Below, in pieces: positions 33,768 through 43,402 of a stretch of 64,000 bases of DNA. The position numbers and the translations under genes were made by a program. Below the pieces are notes generated by a model, which was not told the origin of the DNA, did no database searches, and worked only from the letters and a program-made list of their open reading frames with translations. The DNA lies in contig JBCBAC010000003.1 in the NCBI GenBank assembly GCA_038532735.1, forward strand, positions 269,333-333,332, written 5' to 3'. This DNA comes from JAHTBL01 sp038532735. Lineage in GTDB: Bacteria > Pseudomonadota > Alphaproteobacteria > Rhodobacterales > Rhodobacteraceae. Numbering within the stretch: the stretch's first letter is position 1; the number at the start of each line of letters is the position of its first letter.

Positions 33768-35857
33768 TCGAACTTTGACGCAGTTTGCGCGGCGCGGGTC
33801 TTCCGCGCCGTTTTGCGTTTCGGCGTCCAAAGCCGGTCCCCGCTTTGCGCGTAAGCCGTTACGACCCGACCATCTGCGTAAAGCGCAATCGACCCGGTTT
33901 GACGCAAAGCGACCGGGTCCAGAATGCGGCAGTCGCCCGCGCGTTGGATGGGCTGATTGCTGACCAACCAGACGCCGCCAAGACAATCGGGCAAAGCCTC
34001 CGTCGCGCGCTTGCCGGTCGCGTGATGAATGCGGTGCCCAGCCAGATCGAACTGGCGCAAACGGTCCGCCCAAACCGCAGACCTGGCATAGGCCGTTTCC
34101 TGATCTGCAGGATCGCCGTCATTCTCCAACCAGCTTGATGCCACAAAACTTTCGCCCCGCGCTTTGGAGACGCTGCGCCCCTCCGCCGTCATGACGCCCA
34201 GCAAGCCGCCGCTGTCTGAAATGAGCACGGCGGGGCGCTCCGTTCCAGCCCACAGAAAGGCCGCTGTAAGCACTGGCACTACGCCCACAACGCGCCCGGT
34301 CCCGCGCCACAGAATGACGAAAAGAGCGCCGAGCGCGATCAGCGGAATTGCCCAGGGCATCGGCGTCACGATCTTGCCGACAGCACCCTCAAGGCCTGCC
34401 ACCCAATCGGCGATGCTCAGAATCCAGCGCAAGCCCAAGCCCATGATCCAAAGCCCGATCCAGCTAAGTCCCAAAGGCCACAGGATCGCCGCCAGGACGG
34501 CCGCGGGCATCACCACGGCGCCCATCATCGGAACGCTCAAGATATTGGCAAGCAGACCGTAATGGGCAATCTGATTGAAATGCGCAGCCGCAAAGGGGGC
34601 TGTCGCAATACCCGCCACGAAGGACGATAAGACCACCGCACCGACCTTTTGCACAGCCTTCGGCACGCGCGGCAGAGATCGCCCGCGCAGCGCGCCAAAG
34701 ACGGCGACCAGAGCTGTTGTGGCGGCGAATGACATCTGGAAACCAGGTCCGATCAGCGCCTCTGGTGTCAGAACCAGCACAATGACGGCAGCCATGGCGA
34801 CGGCGCGCAAGGTTAACGCGCGGCGGTTCAGAAGGATCGCAACAAACATGACCGACACCATGATAAACGCACGCTCTGTTGCGACGGATCCGCCGGAGAG
34901 CGAGAGGTATCCCGCCCCCGCGATCAGCGCACAAACGGCTGCGATTTTCTTTGTGTTCCAGTGGCTTGCCGCATGAACATGAAGTCCCAAGCCGAAGCGC
35001 ACCATCGTAAAGACCACACCTGTCAGCAGCCCCATATGCAGCCCTGAGATCGCGAGCAAATGCGCCAGATTGGAGGCCCGCAAGTTGGTTAACGTATCAG
35101 CTTGGATACCAGAGCGGTCGCCCGAGACGATCGCCGCCGCGACCCCGCCTTCCGCGCCACCCATGCGGGTGCGCACCGCGTGCGACAGCGCCATGCGTTT
35201 GCGGTAAACCCAAAGGTCCCTATGCGCCCCGCCGCCCGGCATCGCCAGCAACGGCGTGCGCGCATAGCCCACCGCGCCCAGACCTTTGAACCAGGCCATA
35301 CGCTGAAAGGTAAAGCCACCGGGCTCCACTGGGCCTTGGGGCGGCGATAAATGCGCAGTGATGGCGACGCGCAAGCCCGGTTCGGGCGTAATCACCGGGT
35401 CCGGCCAATGCAGCGAAATGCGCACCTTTTCAGGCGTTCGTGCGGGCGGCACGCGGGAAAGCACAACTTGGTCCAGCGTGATGCGCACTTTGTCAGAGAC
35501 GGAGCGGTCGATGGCGATGATGCGCCCCTCCACCGGGCCGTAGTACCGATAGCTCAACACCGGGGCCGAAACCGAATGCGCCCGCAGGGCAGCGATCAAA
35601 AGACCCAGTGCAATCAAAGCGATAGCGAGGGCTAAAACGCCCCAGCCCTCCCGCGTGCGCCAATAGATCGACGCGCCTGCGGCGACGATCAAAGCCGAGA
35701 CCGTCAGCATGATACCGCTTGGCTCAAAAGGAAGCGCGAAATACGCGCCGATGCCCAAGCCCATGGCAACCGGCACCCAGCAGAAAAGCGCGCCGCGCTG
35801 TGCTTCCAACGCGGCCTTGATCCGTGCTGCACCAAGTCTGTGCATCGGGGGGCTCAT
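33761..35857 (-). CDS. comEC: ComEC/Rec2 family DNA-uptake channel protein
   Basis: This 698-residue polytopic inner-membrane protein has an N-terminal DUF4131 part (about residues 25-190), then a competence domain with many membrane helices (about 210-530). The latter includes the motif NLAHLLAISGLHMGLLTGVVF. The C-terminal part after residue 530 is short and lacks the HxHxDH metallo-beta-lactamase motif found in ComEC of Bacillus, as is usual in many alphaproteobacteria. It would move single-stranded DNA into the cytosol in natural transformation; in GTA-producing bacteria ComEC also imports GTA-delivered DNA. The two genes lexA and comEC converge and overlap by 7 bp. Confidence 0.9.
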   Translation of the reverse strand: MSPPMHRLGAARIKAALEAQRGALFCWVPVAMGLGIGAYFALPFEPSGIMLTVSALIVAAGASIYWRTREGWGVLALAIALIALGLLIAALRAHSVSAPVLSYRYYGPVEGRIIAIDRSVSDKVRITLDQVVLSRVPPARTPEKVRISLHWPDPVITPEPGLRVAITAHLSPPQGPVEPGGFTFQRMAWFKGLGAVGYARTPLLAMPGGGAHRDLWVYRKRMALSHAVRTRMGGAEGGVAAAIVSGDRSGIQADTLTNLRASNLAHLLAISGLHMGLLTGVVFTMVRFGLGLHVHAASHWNTKKIAAVCALIAGAGYLSLSGGSVATERAFIMVSVMFVAILLNRRALTLRAVAMAAVIVLVLTPEALIGPGFQMSFAATTALVAVFGALRGRSLPRVPKAVQKVGAVVLSSFVAGIATAPFAAAHFNQIAHYGLLANILSVPMMGAVVMPAAVLAAILWPLGLSWIGLWIMGLGLRWILSIADWVAGLEGAVGKIVTPMPWAIPLIALGALFVILWRGTGRVVGVVPVLTAAFLWAGTERPAVLISDSGGLLGVMTAEGRSVSKARGESFVASSWLENDGDPADQETAYARSAVWADRLRQFDLAGHRIHHATGKRATEALPDCLGGVWLVSNQPIQRAGDCRILDPVALRQTGSIALYADGRVVTAYAQSGDRLWTPKRKTARKTRAAQTASKFDQ

Positions 35858-35925
35858 GCCTTGTGATCCCTTTCACCTGCCGTTAATCCCCCTTTAACCA
35901 AATCCGCCTTACCGAAAGGTTAACC

Positions 35926-37335
35926 ATGACCGCTTCCTCTACGCCTGTTGTGACCCGTTTTGCCCCCTCTCCGACGGGGTATCTGCATATTGGCGGCGCG
36001 CGCACGGCGCTGTTCAACTGGCTCTACGCGCGTGGGCGTGGCGGTAAGTTTTTGCTGCGGATTGAGGACACGGACCGGGCGCGCTCAACGCCCGAAGCGA
36101 CGGACGCGATCCTGCGGGGGATGGCGTGGCTGGGGCTGGAGCATGACGGCGAGGCAGTCAGCCAATGGGCGCGCCGCGACAGGCATGCCGAGGTGGCGCA
36201 TCAGATGCTCGCTGACGGCAACGCTTACAAATGTTTCTCGACGCCGGAAGAGATCAGCGCCTTTCGGGAGGCCGCAAAGGCCGAGGGAAAATCGACGCTT
36301 TTCCGCTCGCCTTGGCGCGATGTTGCAGAGGCAGATCACCCGGACGCGCCTTTCGTCGTGCGCTTGAAAGCGCCCCGAGATGGCGCCACGGTGATCCAAG
36401 ACGAGGTACAAGGCACCGTCACATGGCAGAACGACCAGCTCGACGATATGGTCCTGCTCCGCTCGGACGGATCGCCTGTCTATATGTTGGCTGTCGTGGT
36501 GGATGATCATGACATGGGCGTCACTCATGTGATCCGGGGCGATGACCATTTGGCCAATGCCGCACGCCAGTCGCTGATTTACAAGGCGATGGGCTGGCCC
36601 CTACCCGTTTACGCCCATATCCCGCTGATCCATGGCCCCGACGGCAAAAAGCTGTCGAAGCGCCACGGCGCACTTGGCGTGGAGGAGTACCAAGCGATGG
36701 GCTACCCCGCTGCTGGCATGCGCAACTATCTGGCGCGCCTTGGGTGGAGCCACGGGGATGACGAGTTTTTCTCTGATGCACAGGCAATTGAATGGTTTGG
36801 CACCGATGGAATCGGCAAATCCCCGGCCCGGTTTGACTTCAAGAAGCTCGAAAACCTCAGTGGGCAGCATATTGCGGCGGCAGATGACGCCGCACTGCAG
36901 CAAGAGATCGCAGCCTATCTGGCCGCCAGCGAGCAACCTGCCCTCACGGAAGCGCAGATGAGCGGTTTGGGGGATGCGATGTATTGCCTCAAGGAACGCG
37001 CACGGACATTTCCAGAACTCCTTGAAAAAGCTCACTTTGTTCTGGGGTCCCGCCCCTTTGAGCCCGATGAGAAGAGCGCAAAGCAGCTTGACGATGTATC
37101 CCGTGGTATACTGTCAGAATTGACGCCGCATCTGCAAAATGCTAGCTGGTCCCGAGACACGCTGGAGGAGGCTGTTGCTGCCGTTGCAGACGCCAATGGC
37201 ACCAAGCTGGGCAAGCTCGCAGGACCGCTGCGCGCGGCGCTCGCTGGGCGCTCCGTCACCCCCAGTGTCTTCGATATGATGCTTGTGATCGGGCGGGAGG
37301 AAACACTCGCACGGCTCACGGACGCAAGCACCTGA
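35926..37335 (+). CDS. gltX: Glutamyl-tRNA synthetase
   Basis: This 469-residue class I aminoacyl-tRNA synthetase charges tRNA-Glu (and possibly tRNA-Gln in organisms that use transamidation). The ATP motifs are HIGG (residues 21-24, in SPTGYLHIGGART) and KLSKRHG near residue 243. The C-terminal anticodon-binding domain is about residues 330-469. Alphaproteobacteria often carry two GltX copies; only this one is in the window. It is divergent from comEC and upstream of gltA. Confidence 0.96.
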   Translation: MTASSTPVVTRFAPSPTGYLHIGGARTALFNWLYARGRGGKFLLRIEDTDRARSTPEATDAILRGMAWLGLEHDGEAVSQWARRDRHAEVAHQMLADGNAYKCFSTPEEISAFREAAKAEGKSTLFRSPWRDVAEADHPDAPFVVRLKAPRDGATVIQDEVQGTVTWQNDQLDDMVLLRSDGSPVYMLAVVVDDHDMGVTHVIRGDDHLANAARQSLIYKAMGWPLPVYAHIPLIHGPDGKKLSKRHGALGVEEYQAMGYPAAGMRNYLARLGWSHGDDEFFSDAQAIEWFGTDGIGKSPARFDFKKLENLSGQHIAAADDAALQQEIAAYLAASEQPALTEAQMSGLGDAMYCLKERARTFPELLEKAHFVLGSRPFEPDEKSAKQLDDVSRGILSELTPHLQNASWSRDTLEEAVAAVADANGTKLGKLAGPLRAALAGRSVTPSVFDMMLVIGREETLARLTDAST

Positions 37336-37428
37336 CATAAAAGCGTTAACCAGTTCGGTCTAACCCCAGTCAGGCAGCACAACGCCGCGCGCGAGACTAG
37401 CCCCTCGCGCCCAGAATGAGGGACAAAT

Positions 37429-38724
37429 ATGGCCGAAAGCACAAAAAACGCGACCCTGACGATTGATGGCAACTCGTATGATTTGCCGATTTATTCGGGC
37501 ACCGTGGGCCCAGATGTGATCGACATCCGCAAGCTCTATGCGCAGACGGGTTTGTTCACCTATGATCCGGGCTTCACGTCAACCGCCGCTTGCGACAGCA
37601 CCATCACCTATATTGATGGCGGTAAGGGCGAGTTGCTGCATCGCGGATACCCGATCGACCAACTGGCCGGGAAATCTCATTATCTCGAAGTCTGCTACCT
37701 GCTGCTTTACGGCGAGCTGCCCTCGCCCGAGCAGCTTGAGGATTTTGAAAGCCGTGTGACCAATCACACGATGCTACACGAGCAAATGATGAACTTTTTC
37801 CGCGGCTTCCGCCGTGACGCACACCCGATGGCCGTTATGGTCGGTGTCGTCGGCGCGATGTCTGCATTCTATCATGACAGCACCGACATCTCCGATCCGT
37901 GGCAACGCGAAGTGGCCTCCATCCGGCTGATTGCGAAGATGCCGACGATTGCGGCGATGGCCTATAAATACACGATCGGTCAGCCTTTCGTCTATCCGCG
38001 TAATGATATCGACTATGCGTCGAACTTCCTGCGGATGTGCTTTGCCGTGCCGGCAGAGGATTATCAGGTCAACCCAATCCTGAGCCGCGCAATGGACCGC
38101 ATCTTCACGCTGCACGCTGATCACGAGCAGAACGCCTCCACCTCGACCGTGCGACTGGCGTCTTCTTCCGGCGCCAACCCGTTTGCCTGTATCGCCGCGG
38201 GTGTGGCCTGCCTTTGGGGCCCCGCGCATGGTGGTGCAAACCAAGCCTGCCTGGAGATGCTGCAAGAGATCGGCAGCGTGGACCGCATCCCCGAATATAT
38301 CGCCCGCGCCAAGGATAAGGACGATCCGTTCCGCCTGATGGGCTTTGGTCACCGCGTATACAAGAATTTCGATCCGCGCGCCAAGGTGATGAAGCAATCC
38401 GCCGACGAGGTGCTGGACCTGCTTGGGGTCGAGAACAACCCTGTGCTTCAAGTCGCCAAGGAGCTGGAAGCAGCCGCCCTCGCCGATCCGTATTTCGCTG
38501 AGAAAAAGCTCTTCCCGAATGTGGATTTCTACTCGGGCATCATCCTTGAGGCGATGGGCTTCCCCACCTCGATGTTCACACCGATCTTCGCGCTGAGCCG
38601 CACAGTAGGCTGGATTTCGCAGTGGAAAGAGATGATTTCCGACCCGCAGATGAAGATCGGGCGTCCGCGTCAGCTCTATCAGGGTGAAACGCTGCGGGAC
38701 TATGCGGATATCGAAAACCGGTAA
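37429..38724 (+). CDS. gltA: Citrate synthase, type I (hexameric class)
   Basis: This 431-residue enzyme condenses oxaloacetate with acetyl-CoA at the entry to the TCA cycle. Catalytic His in GPAHGGANQACLEML and the next conserved stretch MGFGHRVYKNFDPRA are present, followed by NVDFYSGIILEAMGFP with the catalytic Asp. The N-terminal small beta region LTIDGNSYDLPIYSGTVGPDVIDIR marks the long, NADH-regulated form typical of Gram-negative bacteria. A strong terminator follows. Confidence 0.97.
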   Translation: MAESTKNATLTIDGNSYDLPIYSGTVGPDVIDIRKLYAQTGLFTYDPGFTSTAACDSTITYIDGGKGELLHRGYPIDQLAGKSHYLEVCYLLLYGELPSPEQLEDFESRVTNHTMLHEQMMNFFRGFRRDAHPMAVMVGVVGAMSAFYHDSTDISDPWQREVASIRLIAKMPTIAAMAYKYTIGQPFVYPRNDIDYASNFLRMCFAVPAEDYQVNPILSRAMDRIFTLHADHEQNASTSTVRLASSSGANPFACIAAGVACLWGPAHGGANQACLEMLQEIGSVDRIPEYIARAKDKDDPFRLMGFGHRVYKNFDPRAKVMKQSADEVLDLLGVENNPVLQVAKELEAAALADPYFAEKKLFPNVDFYSGIILEAMGFPTSMFTPIFALSRTVGWISQWKEMISDPQMKIGRPRQLYQGETLRDYADIENR

Positions 38725-38762
38725 TCCAGCAGCGCGCTTGCGCGCAAGTCTTTTACGAATTG

Positions 38763-38792
38763 AAAAAGGGCACCCTGTGGGGTGCCCTTTTT
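38763..38792. terminator. Strong bidirectional terminator between gltA and the crotonase gene
   Basis: A 12-bp perfect stem, AAAAAGGGCACC (38763-38774) with GGTGCCCTTTTT (38781-38792), has a CTGTGG loop. The T and A runs serve both convergent genes. Confidence 0.88.
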
Positions 38793-38850
38793 GCCTTCGG
38801 CGAGAGTTTTTTGGCCAAGATGAAGGGCGGGCGTTAACCTTAACGGTGCG

Positions 38851-39627
38851 TTAGCGGCCTTCGTACTTAGCAGGGCGCTTTTGCAAGAACGCCATGACAC
38901 CTTCCTGAAAATCGCGGGTCTTGCCGCAGGCGCCTTGCAGTTTTGCTTCCAGCGCCAATTGCTCGTCGAGGGAGTTCTCGAACGAACCGCGGATCGCGGT
39001 TTTGAGGTGTTGGTAGGCAACCGTCGGGCCCGCAGCAAGTTTGGCGGCACGGGCCTGCCAGTGCGCCTCGAACGTGGCGTCCGGGATGGCCTCGTAGATC
39101 ATGCCCATCTTGCTGGCCTCATTCGCGGTGATCTTGTCGGCGAAGAGCGCAGCGCCCATGGCCTTGGCCGCCCCCATCTGGCGCGGCAGCCAATATGTGC
39201 CGCCCGCATCGGGGATCAGGCCGATGCGCGTGAAGGCTTGCAGGAAGAAGGCAGACTCCGTGGCGATCACCACGTCAGCGGCCAGTGCGAGGTTGGCCCC
39301 CGCCCCGGCAGCCGCGCCATTGACCGCGCAGATCGTCGGGATCGGGCTGTCGAAGATCGCGCGCAGCATCGGGACATATTCGTCGCGCAGGGTCCGCTCC
39401 AGATCAAGGTTGGCGGCAGAGCCGCTGTCACCCAGATCCTGACCCGAGCAGAAAGAGGCACCGCTTCCGGTCATCACCAGCACGCGCGCGTCGTCCGCGG
39501 CGGCTTTCACGGCATGGGTGATCTCTGCGCGCATCTGGCTGTTGAGCGCGTTCATCACGTCCGGGCGGTTCAGGGTCAGCACCGCGATATCGTCGCGGAC
39601 GGTGTAGGTGATGGCGGTGTAGTCCAT
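38851..39627 (-). CDS. Enoyl-CoA hydratase/isomerase (crotonase) family, PaaG-like
   Basis: This 258-residue crotonase-fold enzyme has the oxyanion segments ASFCSGQDLGD (about residue 65) and NGAAAGAGANLALAADVV (about 105). The IGLIPDAGGTYWLPR stretch has an Asp at the position used by PaaG-type isomerases, rather than the two glutamates of a standard hydratase. PaaG acts in phenylacetate degradation as 1,2-epoxyphenylacetyl-CoA isomerase; no other paa gene is in view, so specificity is uncertain. ATG 39627 follows GAGGAG. It is the last gene downstream of ccmH. Confidence 0.8.
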   Translation of the reverse strand: MDYTAITYTVRDDIAVLTLNRPDVMNALNSQMRAEITHAVKAAADDARVLVMTGSGASFCSGQDLGDSGSAANLDLERTLRDEYVPMLRAIFDSPIPTICAVNGAAAGAGANLALAADVVIATESAFFLQAFTRIGLIPDAGGTYWLPRQMGAAKAMGAALFADKITANEASKMGMIYEAIPDATFEAHWQARAAKLAAGPTVAYQHLKTAIRGSFENSLDEQLALEAKLQGACGKTRDFQEGVMAFLQKRPAKYEGR

Positions 39628-39694
39628 ATCGGGCTCCTCATGTCTTGAGAGGAACCATACCGACCAGTTCAGAACGCGAAAGCGAAACCGTGCG

Positions 39695-40147
39695 TCAGTC
39701 GTCGAGAATCTTTGACAGGCGCGCGGCTTCTTCATCGCTGAGTGCGCTGGCTTGCGCTTTCGGCTGCGTGTCGCGGCGGCGGATATAAGCCACAGCGACG
39801 CCTGCACCGAGCAGCAGCATGGCAGGCCCTGCGAGCCAGAGCGCCAGGTTCGCACCGGTGGTTTGGGGGTTCAGCAAAACATATTCGCCGTAGCGATCCA
39901 CCACGAAGTCGACGACTTCCGCGTTGCTGTCGCCGACGAGGAGCCGTTCGCGCACCAACGCGCGCAAATCCTGGGCGACGGTTGCGTTGCTCTCATCGAT
40001 CGACTCGTTTTGGCAGACAGGGCAGCGCAACCCTTTGGAGATCTCCCGCGCGCGCTCTTCCAGCACCGGATCGTCCAGCAACTCCGCCGGATCAAGCGCC
40101 AAGGCCGGCATCGCCAGCACCAGCCAGATCAGCGCCGCTCGGATCAT
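39695..40147 (-). CDS. ccmH: Cytochrome c maturation protein CcmH (CycL/Ccl2)
   Basis: This 150-residue membrane-anchored periplasmic thioredoxin-like protein keeps apocytochrome c heme-binding cysteines reduced for heme ligation. It has a signal peptide (residues 1-18), the conserved LRCPVCQNESIDESNA with the Cys-x2-Cys pair, and a C-terminal membrane helix (LALWLAGPAMLLLGAGVAVAYI, about 102-123). Its start overlaps the ccmF stop by 4 bp, matching the CcmF-CcmH working pair. Confidence 0.93.
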   Translation of the reverse strand: MIRAALIWLVLAMPALALDPAELLDDPVLEERAREISKGLRCPVCQNESIDESNATVAQDLRALVRERLLVGDSNAEVVDFVVDRYGEYVLLNPQTTGANLALWLAGPAMLLLGAGVAVAYIRRRDTQPKAQASALSDEEAARLSKILDD

Positions 40148-42117
40148 TCTGCAGGCACCGCATCAGGCGTGCGGCGGCGGTTGCGCGCACCGGCGGCCAC
40201 GCGGAACCTGCGGTCCGTCAAGCTCATCGCGCCGCCAAGCGACATGATGATACAGCCCGCCCAGATCCAATTGGCCAGCGGTTTGATATAAGTGCGCACG
40301 GCCCAGCCGCCACCTGTTTGCGGATCGCCCAGCACCACATAGACATCGCGCAGGAAGCCATTGGCGATGCCAGCTTCCGTCGTGGGCATGGAGGCAACGG
40401 GGTAGATGCGTTTTTCCGGCGTGACTTGGCTGAATTGCTGCCCGTCGCGCGCAAAGCTCACAAAGCCCATGGTCGAAATGTAGTTGGGGCCCTGCACCTG
40501 TTGCACGTCCTGCAGGGTCACTTCGATATTACCAACCGTATAGGTTTCGCCCAATTGGGCGACGCGGATGTCTTCGATCTCCCAGGCCATCAGACCTGCG
40601 ATGCCAAGGCAGGTGACGCCGAAGCCGGCATGAGCAATCGCTTTGCCCCAATCCGCGCGCGGCAGGTTCTTCAGGCGGCGCAGGCGGTTGCCGCCGCTGC
40701 CCGAGCGGGTCCAAAGTTCCGCCATCGCGCCGAAGACCAACCATGCGCCGAGGAACACTCCGACAGGTCCCAATGCGGTGCGCCCGGTCTGCATGGCCCA
40801 CGCGAGGGCACCAAGTGCCAAAGCCAGGAAGAAAACGGGCCAAAGCGCTTTTGCTTGCTTTCCCAGCTTGGCGCGTTTCCAGGGCAGGACCGATCCTAAA
40901 GGCAGGATCGCGGCGAGCACGACCATGAACGGGGTGAAGGCCATCTCGAAGAAGGGCGGGCCAACGGACAGGGTCCGGTCAAGGAACAGCTCGGCCACCA
41001 AAGGCCAGATCGTGCCGATAAAGACCACGAAACAACCGACCGCCAGCAAGAGGTTGTTCATCACCAAGGCACTTTCTCGCGACACGACCGAGAAGACGCC
41101 TTTCGCCTCCAGCGATGCCGCGCGGAACGCGTAAAGCGTCAGTGCACCGCCCATGAAGATGCCAAGGATCAGCAGGATCCACACGCCCCGCTCTGGATCA
41201 TTGGCGAAGGCGTGGACAGAGGTCAGCACGCCCGAGCGCACGATGAACGTGCCGATCAGCGAGAACCCAAAGGCGAGGATCGCCAGAAGGATCGTCCAGC
41301 TTTTCAAGGCCTCGCGTTTTTCGACCACGATGGCGGAGTGAAGGAGCGCAGCGGCAATCAGCCACGGCATGAAGGAGGCGTTCTCCACCGGGTCCCAGAA
41401 CCAGAAGCCGCCCCAGCCAAGCTCGTAATAGGCCCACCAAGAGCCCAAACCGATACCGATGGTGAGAAAGAGCCACGCCGCCAGCGCCCAAGGGCGCACC
41501 CACCGGCCCCATGCCGCATCCACGCGGCCTTCGATCAGGGCGGCGACAGCGAAAGAAAAGCTCATCGAGAGGCCGACATAGCCGAGATAGAGGAAGGGTG
41601 GGTGGAATGCCAAGCCGGGGTCCTGCAGCAGCGGGTTCAGGTCTTGCCCGTCAAAGGGCGGCACCGCGAGGCGCAAGAACGGGTTGGATGTAAAAATCAT
41701 GAACGCAAAGAAGGCGACCGCAACGGCGGATTGCACCGCCAACACGCGGGCACGCAAAGTGGGTGGCAGATTGCCCCCGAACCACGCGGCCATTGCGCCA
41801 AAGAGCGTCAGGATGACGACCCATAGAAGTAGCGACCCTTCGTGGTTTCCCCAAACGCCGGTGACCTTGTAAAGCATCGGCTTATCGGTGTGAGAGTTCA
41901 GAAACACCAGTCTCAGCGAGAAATCCGAGACGACAAACGCGTAGGTCAGCGCTGCAAAGGCAAAGGCTGTCAGCAGGAATTGTGCAGTGGCGGCGGGCTC
42001 GGCCACGGCCATCCAACTTCGCCATCCCTTCTGCGCCCCGACCAGAGGAACGACCATCTGGACAATCGCAACAGCGAAGGCCAGCACGAGGGCGAAATGT
42101 CCGAGCTCTGTAATCAT
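40144..42117 (-). CDS. ccmF: Cytochrome c heme lyase subunit CcmF
   Basis: This 657-residue polytopic inner-membrane protein attaches heme to apocytochrome c at the periplasmic face. It has many membrane helices and the tryptophan-rich WWD motif GSWWAYYELGWGGFWFWDPVEN near residue 230. Conserved histidines lie nearby, including GVWGNHEGSLLLWV. It works with CcmH (overlapping downstream) and receives heme from CcmE, encoded about 2 kb upstream. The four-gene lysis cassette lies between ccmE and ccmF. Confidence 0.95.
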   Translation of the reverse strand: MITELGHFALVLAFAVAIVQMVVPLVGAQKGWRSWMAVAEPAATAQFLLTAFAFAALTYAFVVSDFSLRLVFLNSHTDKPMLYKVTGVWGNHEGSLLLWVVILTLFGAMAAWFGGNLPPTLRARVLAVQSAVAVAFFAFMIFTSNPFLRLAVPPFDGQDLNPLLQDPGLAFHPPFLYLGYVGLSMSFSFAVAALIEGRVDAAWGRWVRPWALAAWLFLTIGIGLGSWWAYYELGWGGFWFWDPVENASFMPWLIAAALLHSAIVVEKREALKSWTILLAILAFGFSLIGTFIVRSGVLTSVHAFANDPERGVWILLILGIFMGGALTLYAFRAASLEAKGVFSVVSRESALVMNNLLLAVGCFVVFIGTIWPLVAELFLDRTLSVGPPFFEMAFTPFMVVLAAILPLGSVLPWKRAKLGKQAKALWPVFFLALALGALAWAMQTGRTALGPVGVFLGAWLVFGAMAELWTRSGSGGNRLRRLKNLPRADWGKAIAHAGFGVTCLGIAGLMAWEIEDIRVAQLGETYTVGNIEVTLQDVQQVQGPNYISTMGFVSFARDGQQFSQVTPEKRIYPVASMPTTEAGIANGFLRDVYVVLGDPQTGGGWAVRTYIKPLANWIWAGCIIMSLGGAMSLTDRRFRVAAGARNRRRTPDAVPAE

Positions 42118-42200
42118 GCGCTAAATTTAGAGCGCCCATCCGACAGCGCAACGGCAAACGCCCCGCGATGGTGTCGCAGGGCGGTCAAAAAAATGTAGTC

Positions 42201-42599
42201 TTAACCGTAGAACCGCGAGCGGGTCAGCCAAAGCCAATGGCAGCGGTGATAGACCCACGCGTAAGAGCGCTCTCTTAGCTGTTTTTCCGTCAGATGCAGA
42301 CGCCACGGCCCGAAGGAAAAGTCTCCTGCCGCACGCACTTTCGAGCTTTCCTCAAAGGTCAGATCAACGACCGAATACGCGCGCTCATCCCCCAAGCGCC
42401 ATTCGAGCCGATTGAACTGACACTGACGCAACCGCGCCGATTGTCCCCAGATCCGCACGCTGATCGCATCGACCGTCTCGATCCGGTCAATCTGACCCAG
42501 CGAGGCGACGGGAAAGAAGTAGCCCTCCACATGACCACCGACGCTGCGCAGAAAGACGGCGATGCTCAAGAATAAGGAAATCACAAGTACCTTAACCAA
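42201..42599 (-). CDS. Membrane-anchored protein of unknown function, last gene of the lysis cassette
   Basis: This protein of about 132 residues has an N-terminal hydrophobic segment (VLVISLFLSIAVFL) and then a domain with LRQCQFNRLEWRLG, two more conserved-looking aromatic stretches and a basic, Trp-rich C-terminus (YHRCHWLWLTRSRFYG). It probably spans the inner membrane once with the body outside. I do not recognise a family. TTG 42599 is preferred because AGGGAGG lies about 7 nt upstream; ATG 42623 with a poorer ribosome site is the alternative. It overlaps the XhlA-like gene, so it travels with the holin cassette, and could be a lysis accessory such as a spanin-like protein. Confidence 0.6.
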   Translation of the reverse strand: MVKVLVISLFLSIAVFLRSVGGHVEGYFFPVASLGQIDRIETVDAISVRIWGQSARLRQCQFNRLEWRLGDERAYSVVDLTFEESSKVRAAGDFSFGPWRLHLTEKQLRERSYAWVYHRCHWLWLTRSRFYG

Positions 42600-42798
42600 G
42601 GACGAACCCTCCCTTAATCGCATAGGCCATCGCGGACATGATCAAAGCGCCGACGATCAGGCGGACGAGCCATTTTTGGGTGTCCTCGATCCCGCCCAGA
42701 CGGCTTTCCACATTGCTGCGATGCACCTCATCGACAGCGCCTTTCGTCTCCAAAGCGTGGAGGCGCGCATCAATCGCGCGCAATATTTCAGGATCCAT
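42592..42798 (-). CDS. XhlA-like small coiled-coil membrane protein
   Basis: This 68-residue protein has a helical N-terminal half (MDPEILRAIDARLHALETKG, then SNVESRLGGIEDTQKW) and one membrane helix (LVRLIVGALIMSAMAYAI). The architecture is that of XhlA-like haemolysin accessory proteins, which in Bacillus prophage PBSX act with the XhlB holin. It overlaps the holin gene by 11 bp and the next gene by a few bases, giving a tight four-gene cassette. The specific role is inferred from architecture and neighbours. Confidence 0.72.
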   Translation of the reverse strand: MDPEILRAIDARLHALETKGAVDEVHRSNVESRLGGIEDTQKWLVRLIVGALIMSAMAYAIKGGFVLG

Positions 42799-43402
42799 CT
42801 AGACCTCCTTTCGGCAGAGAACGGGCCGATGGCTGACGCAATGCCCGCCAGCGCGCGACAGCGGCGTTATGGGTCGGCGACAGCGCGGCCAACGCGACCG
42901 ACGCATCGGCGCCGGTGTCTGCGGCACCGGGGGAATGCTCGCTCATCGCGGCAAGCTCGCGTTGTGTGTCGATTACGAAAGGCACGCGTGCGAGCGTGGT
43001 GGCCAGACTGTGCTGAAACGCATGGGTTTTCACCTGATGACGCGCGCCAAAATAGAACGATACGATCGCCCCCAGCAGCCACCACAACGGCTCTGGCACC
43101 AGCGCGATCCCGGTCATGCGTGCGGCAAACCAGATCGGATCGATCATCGCGGCCACAAAAAGCGCGAGCGTCCCAAAAGCCAAAGCCGGGCGCGGCAACC
43201 GGTTGAGCGCATCGACCACGCGGTCAAACCGCCCTTGCTTGGGCGTCGCAAACTCTGCGCCAAACTGCGCCATCGCCGCCTCGCGCAGATCTGCACCGCG
43301 CTGCGCCGATTTCTCGGCGTTCTCGCGAAAGACTTCCGCCGTTTCGCGCACGATATTGCCCGACCCGAAAACCAGACCAAACAGCCGGTCAATCAATCCC
43401 AT
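42788..43402 (-). CDS. Three-TM holin, GTA type
   Basis: This 204-residue protein has a polar N-terminus (MGLIDRLFGLVFG) and two clear hydrophobic helices (about 72-95 and 105-120), with a third near the start. It matches the pattern of the GTA three-transmembrane holin family, including the REAAMAQFGAEFA segment and LPRPALAFGTLALFVAAMIDP. Holins open the inner membrane so the endolysin can reach peptidoglycan. In Rhodobacter capsulatus the holin and endolysin that release gene transfer agents are encoded away from the GTA structural cluster, as seems to be the case here. It overlaps the endolysin gene by 10 bp. Confidence 0.85.
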   Translation of the reverse strand: MGLIDRLFGLVFGSGNIVRETAEVFRENAEKSAQRGADLREAAMAQFGAEFATPKQGRFDRVVDALNRLPRPALAFGTLALFVAAMIDPIWFAARMTGIALVPEPLWWLLGAIVSFYFGARHQVKTHAFQHSLATTLARVPFVIDTQRELAAMSEHSPGAADTGADASVALAALSPTHNAAVARWRALRQPSARSLPKGGLDGS

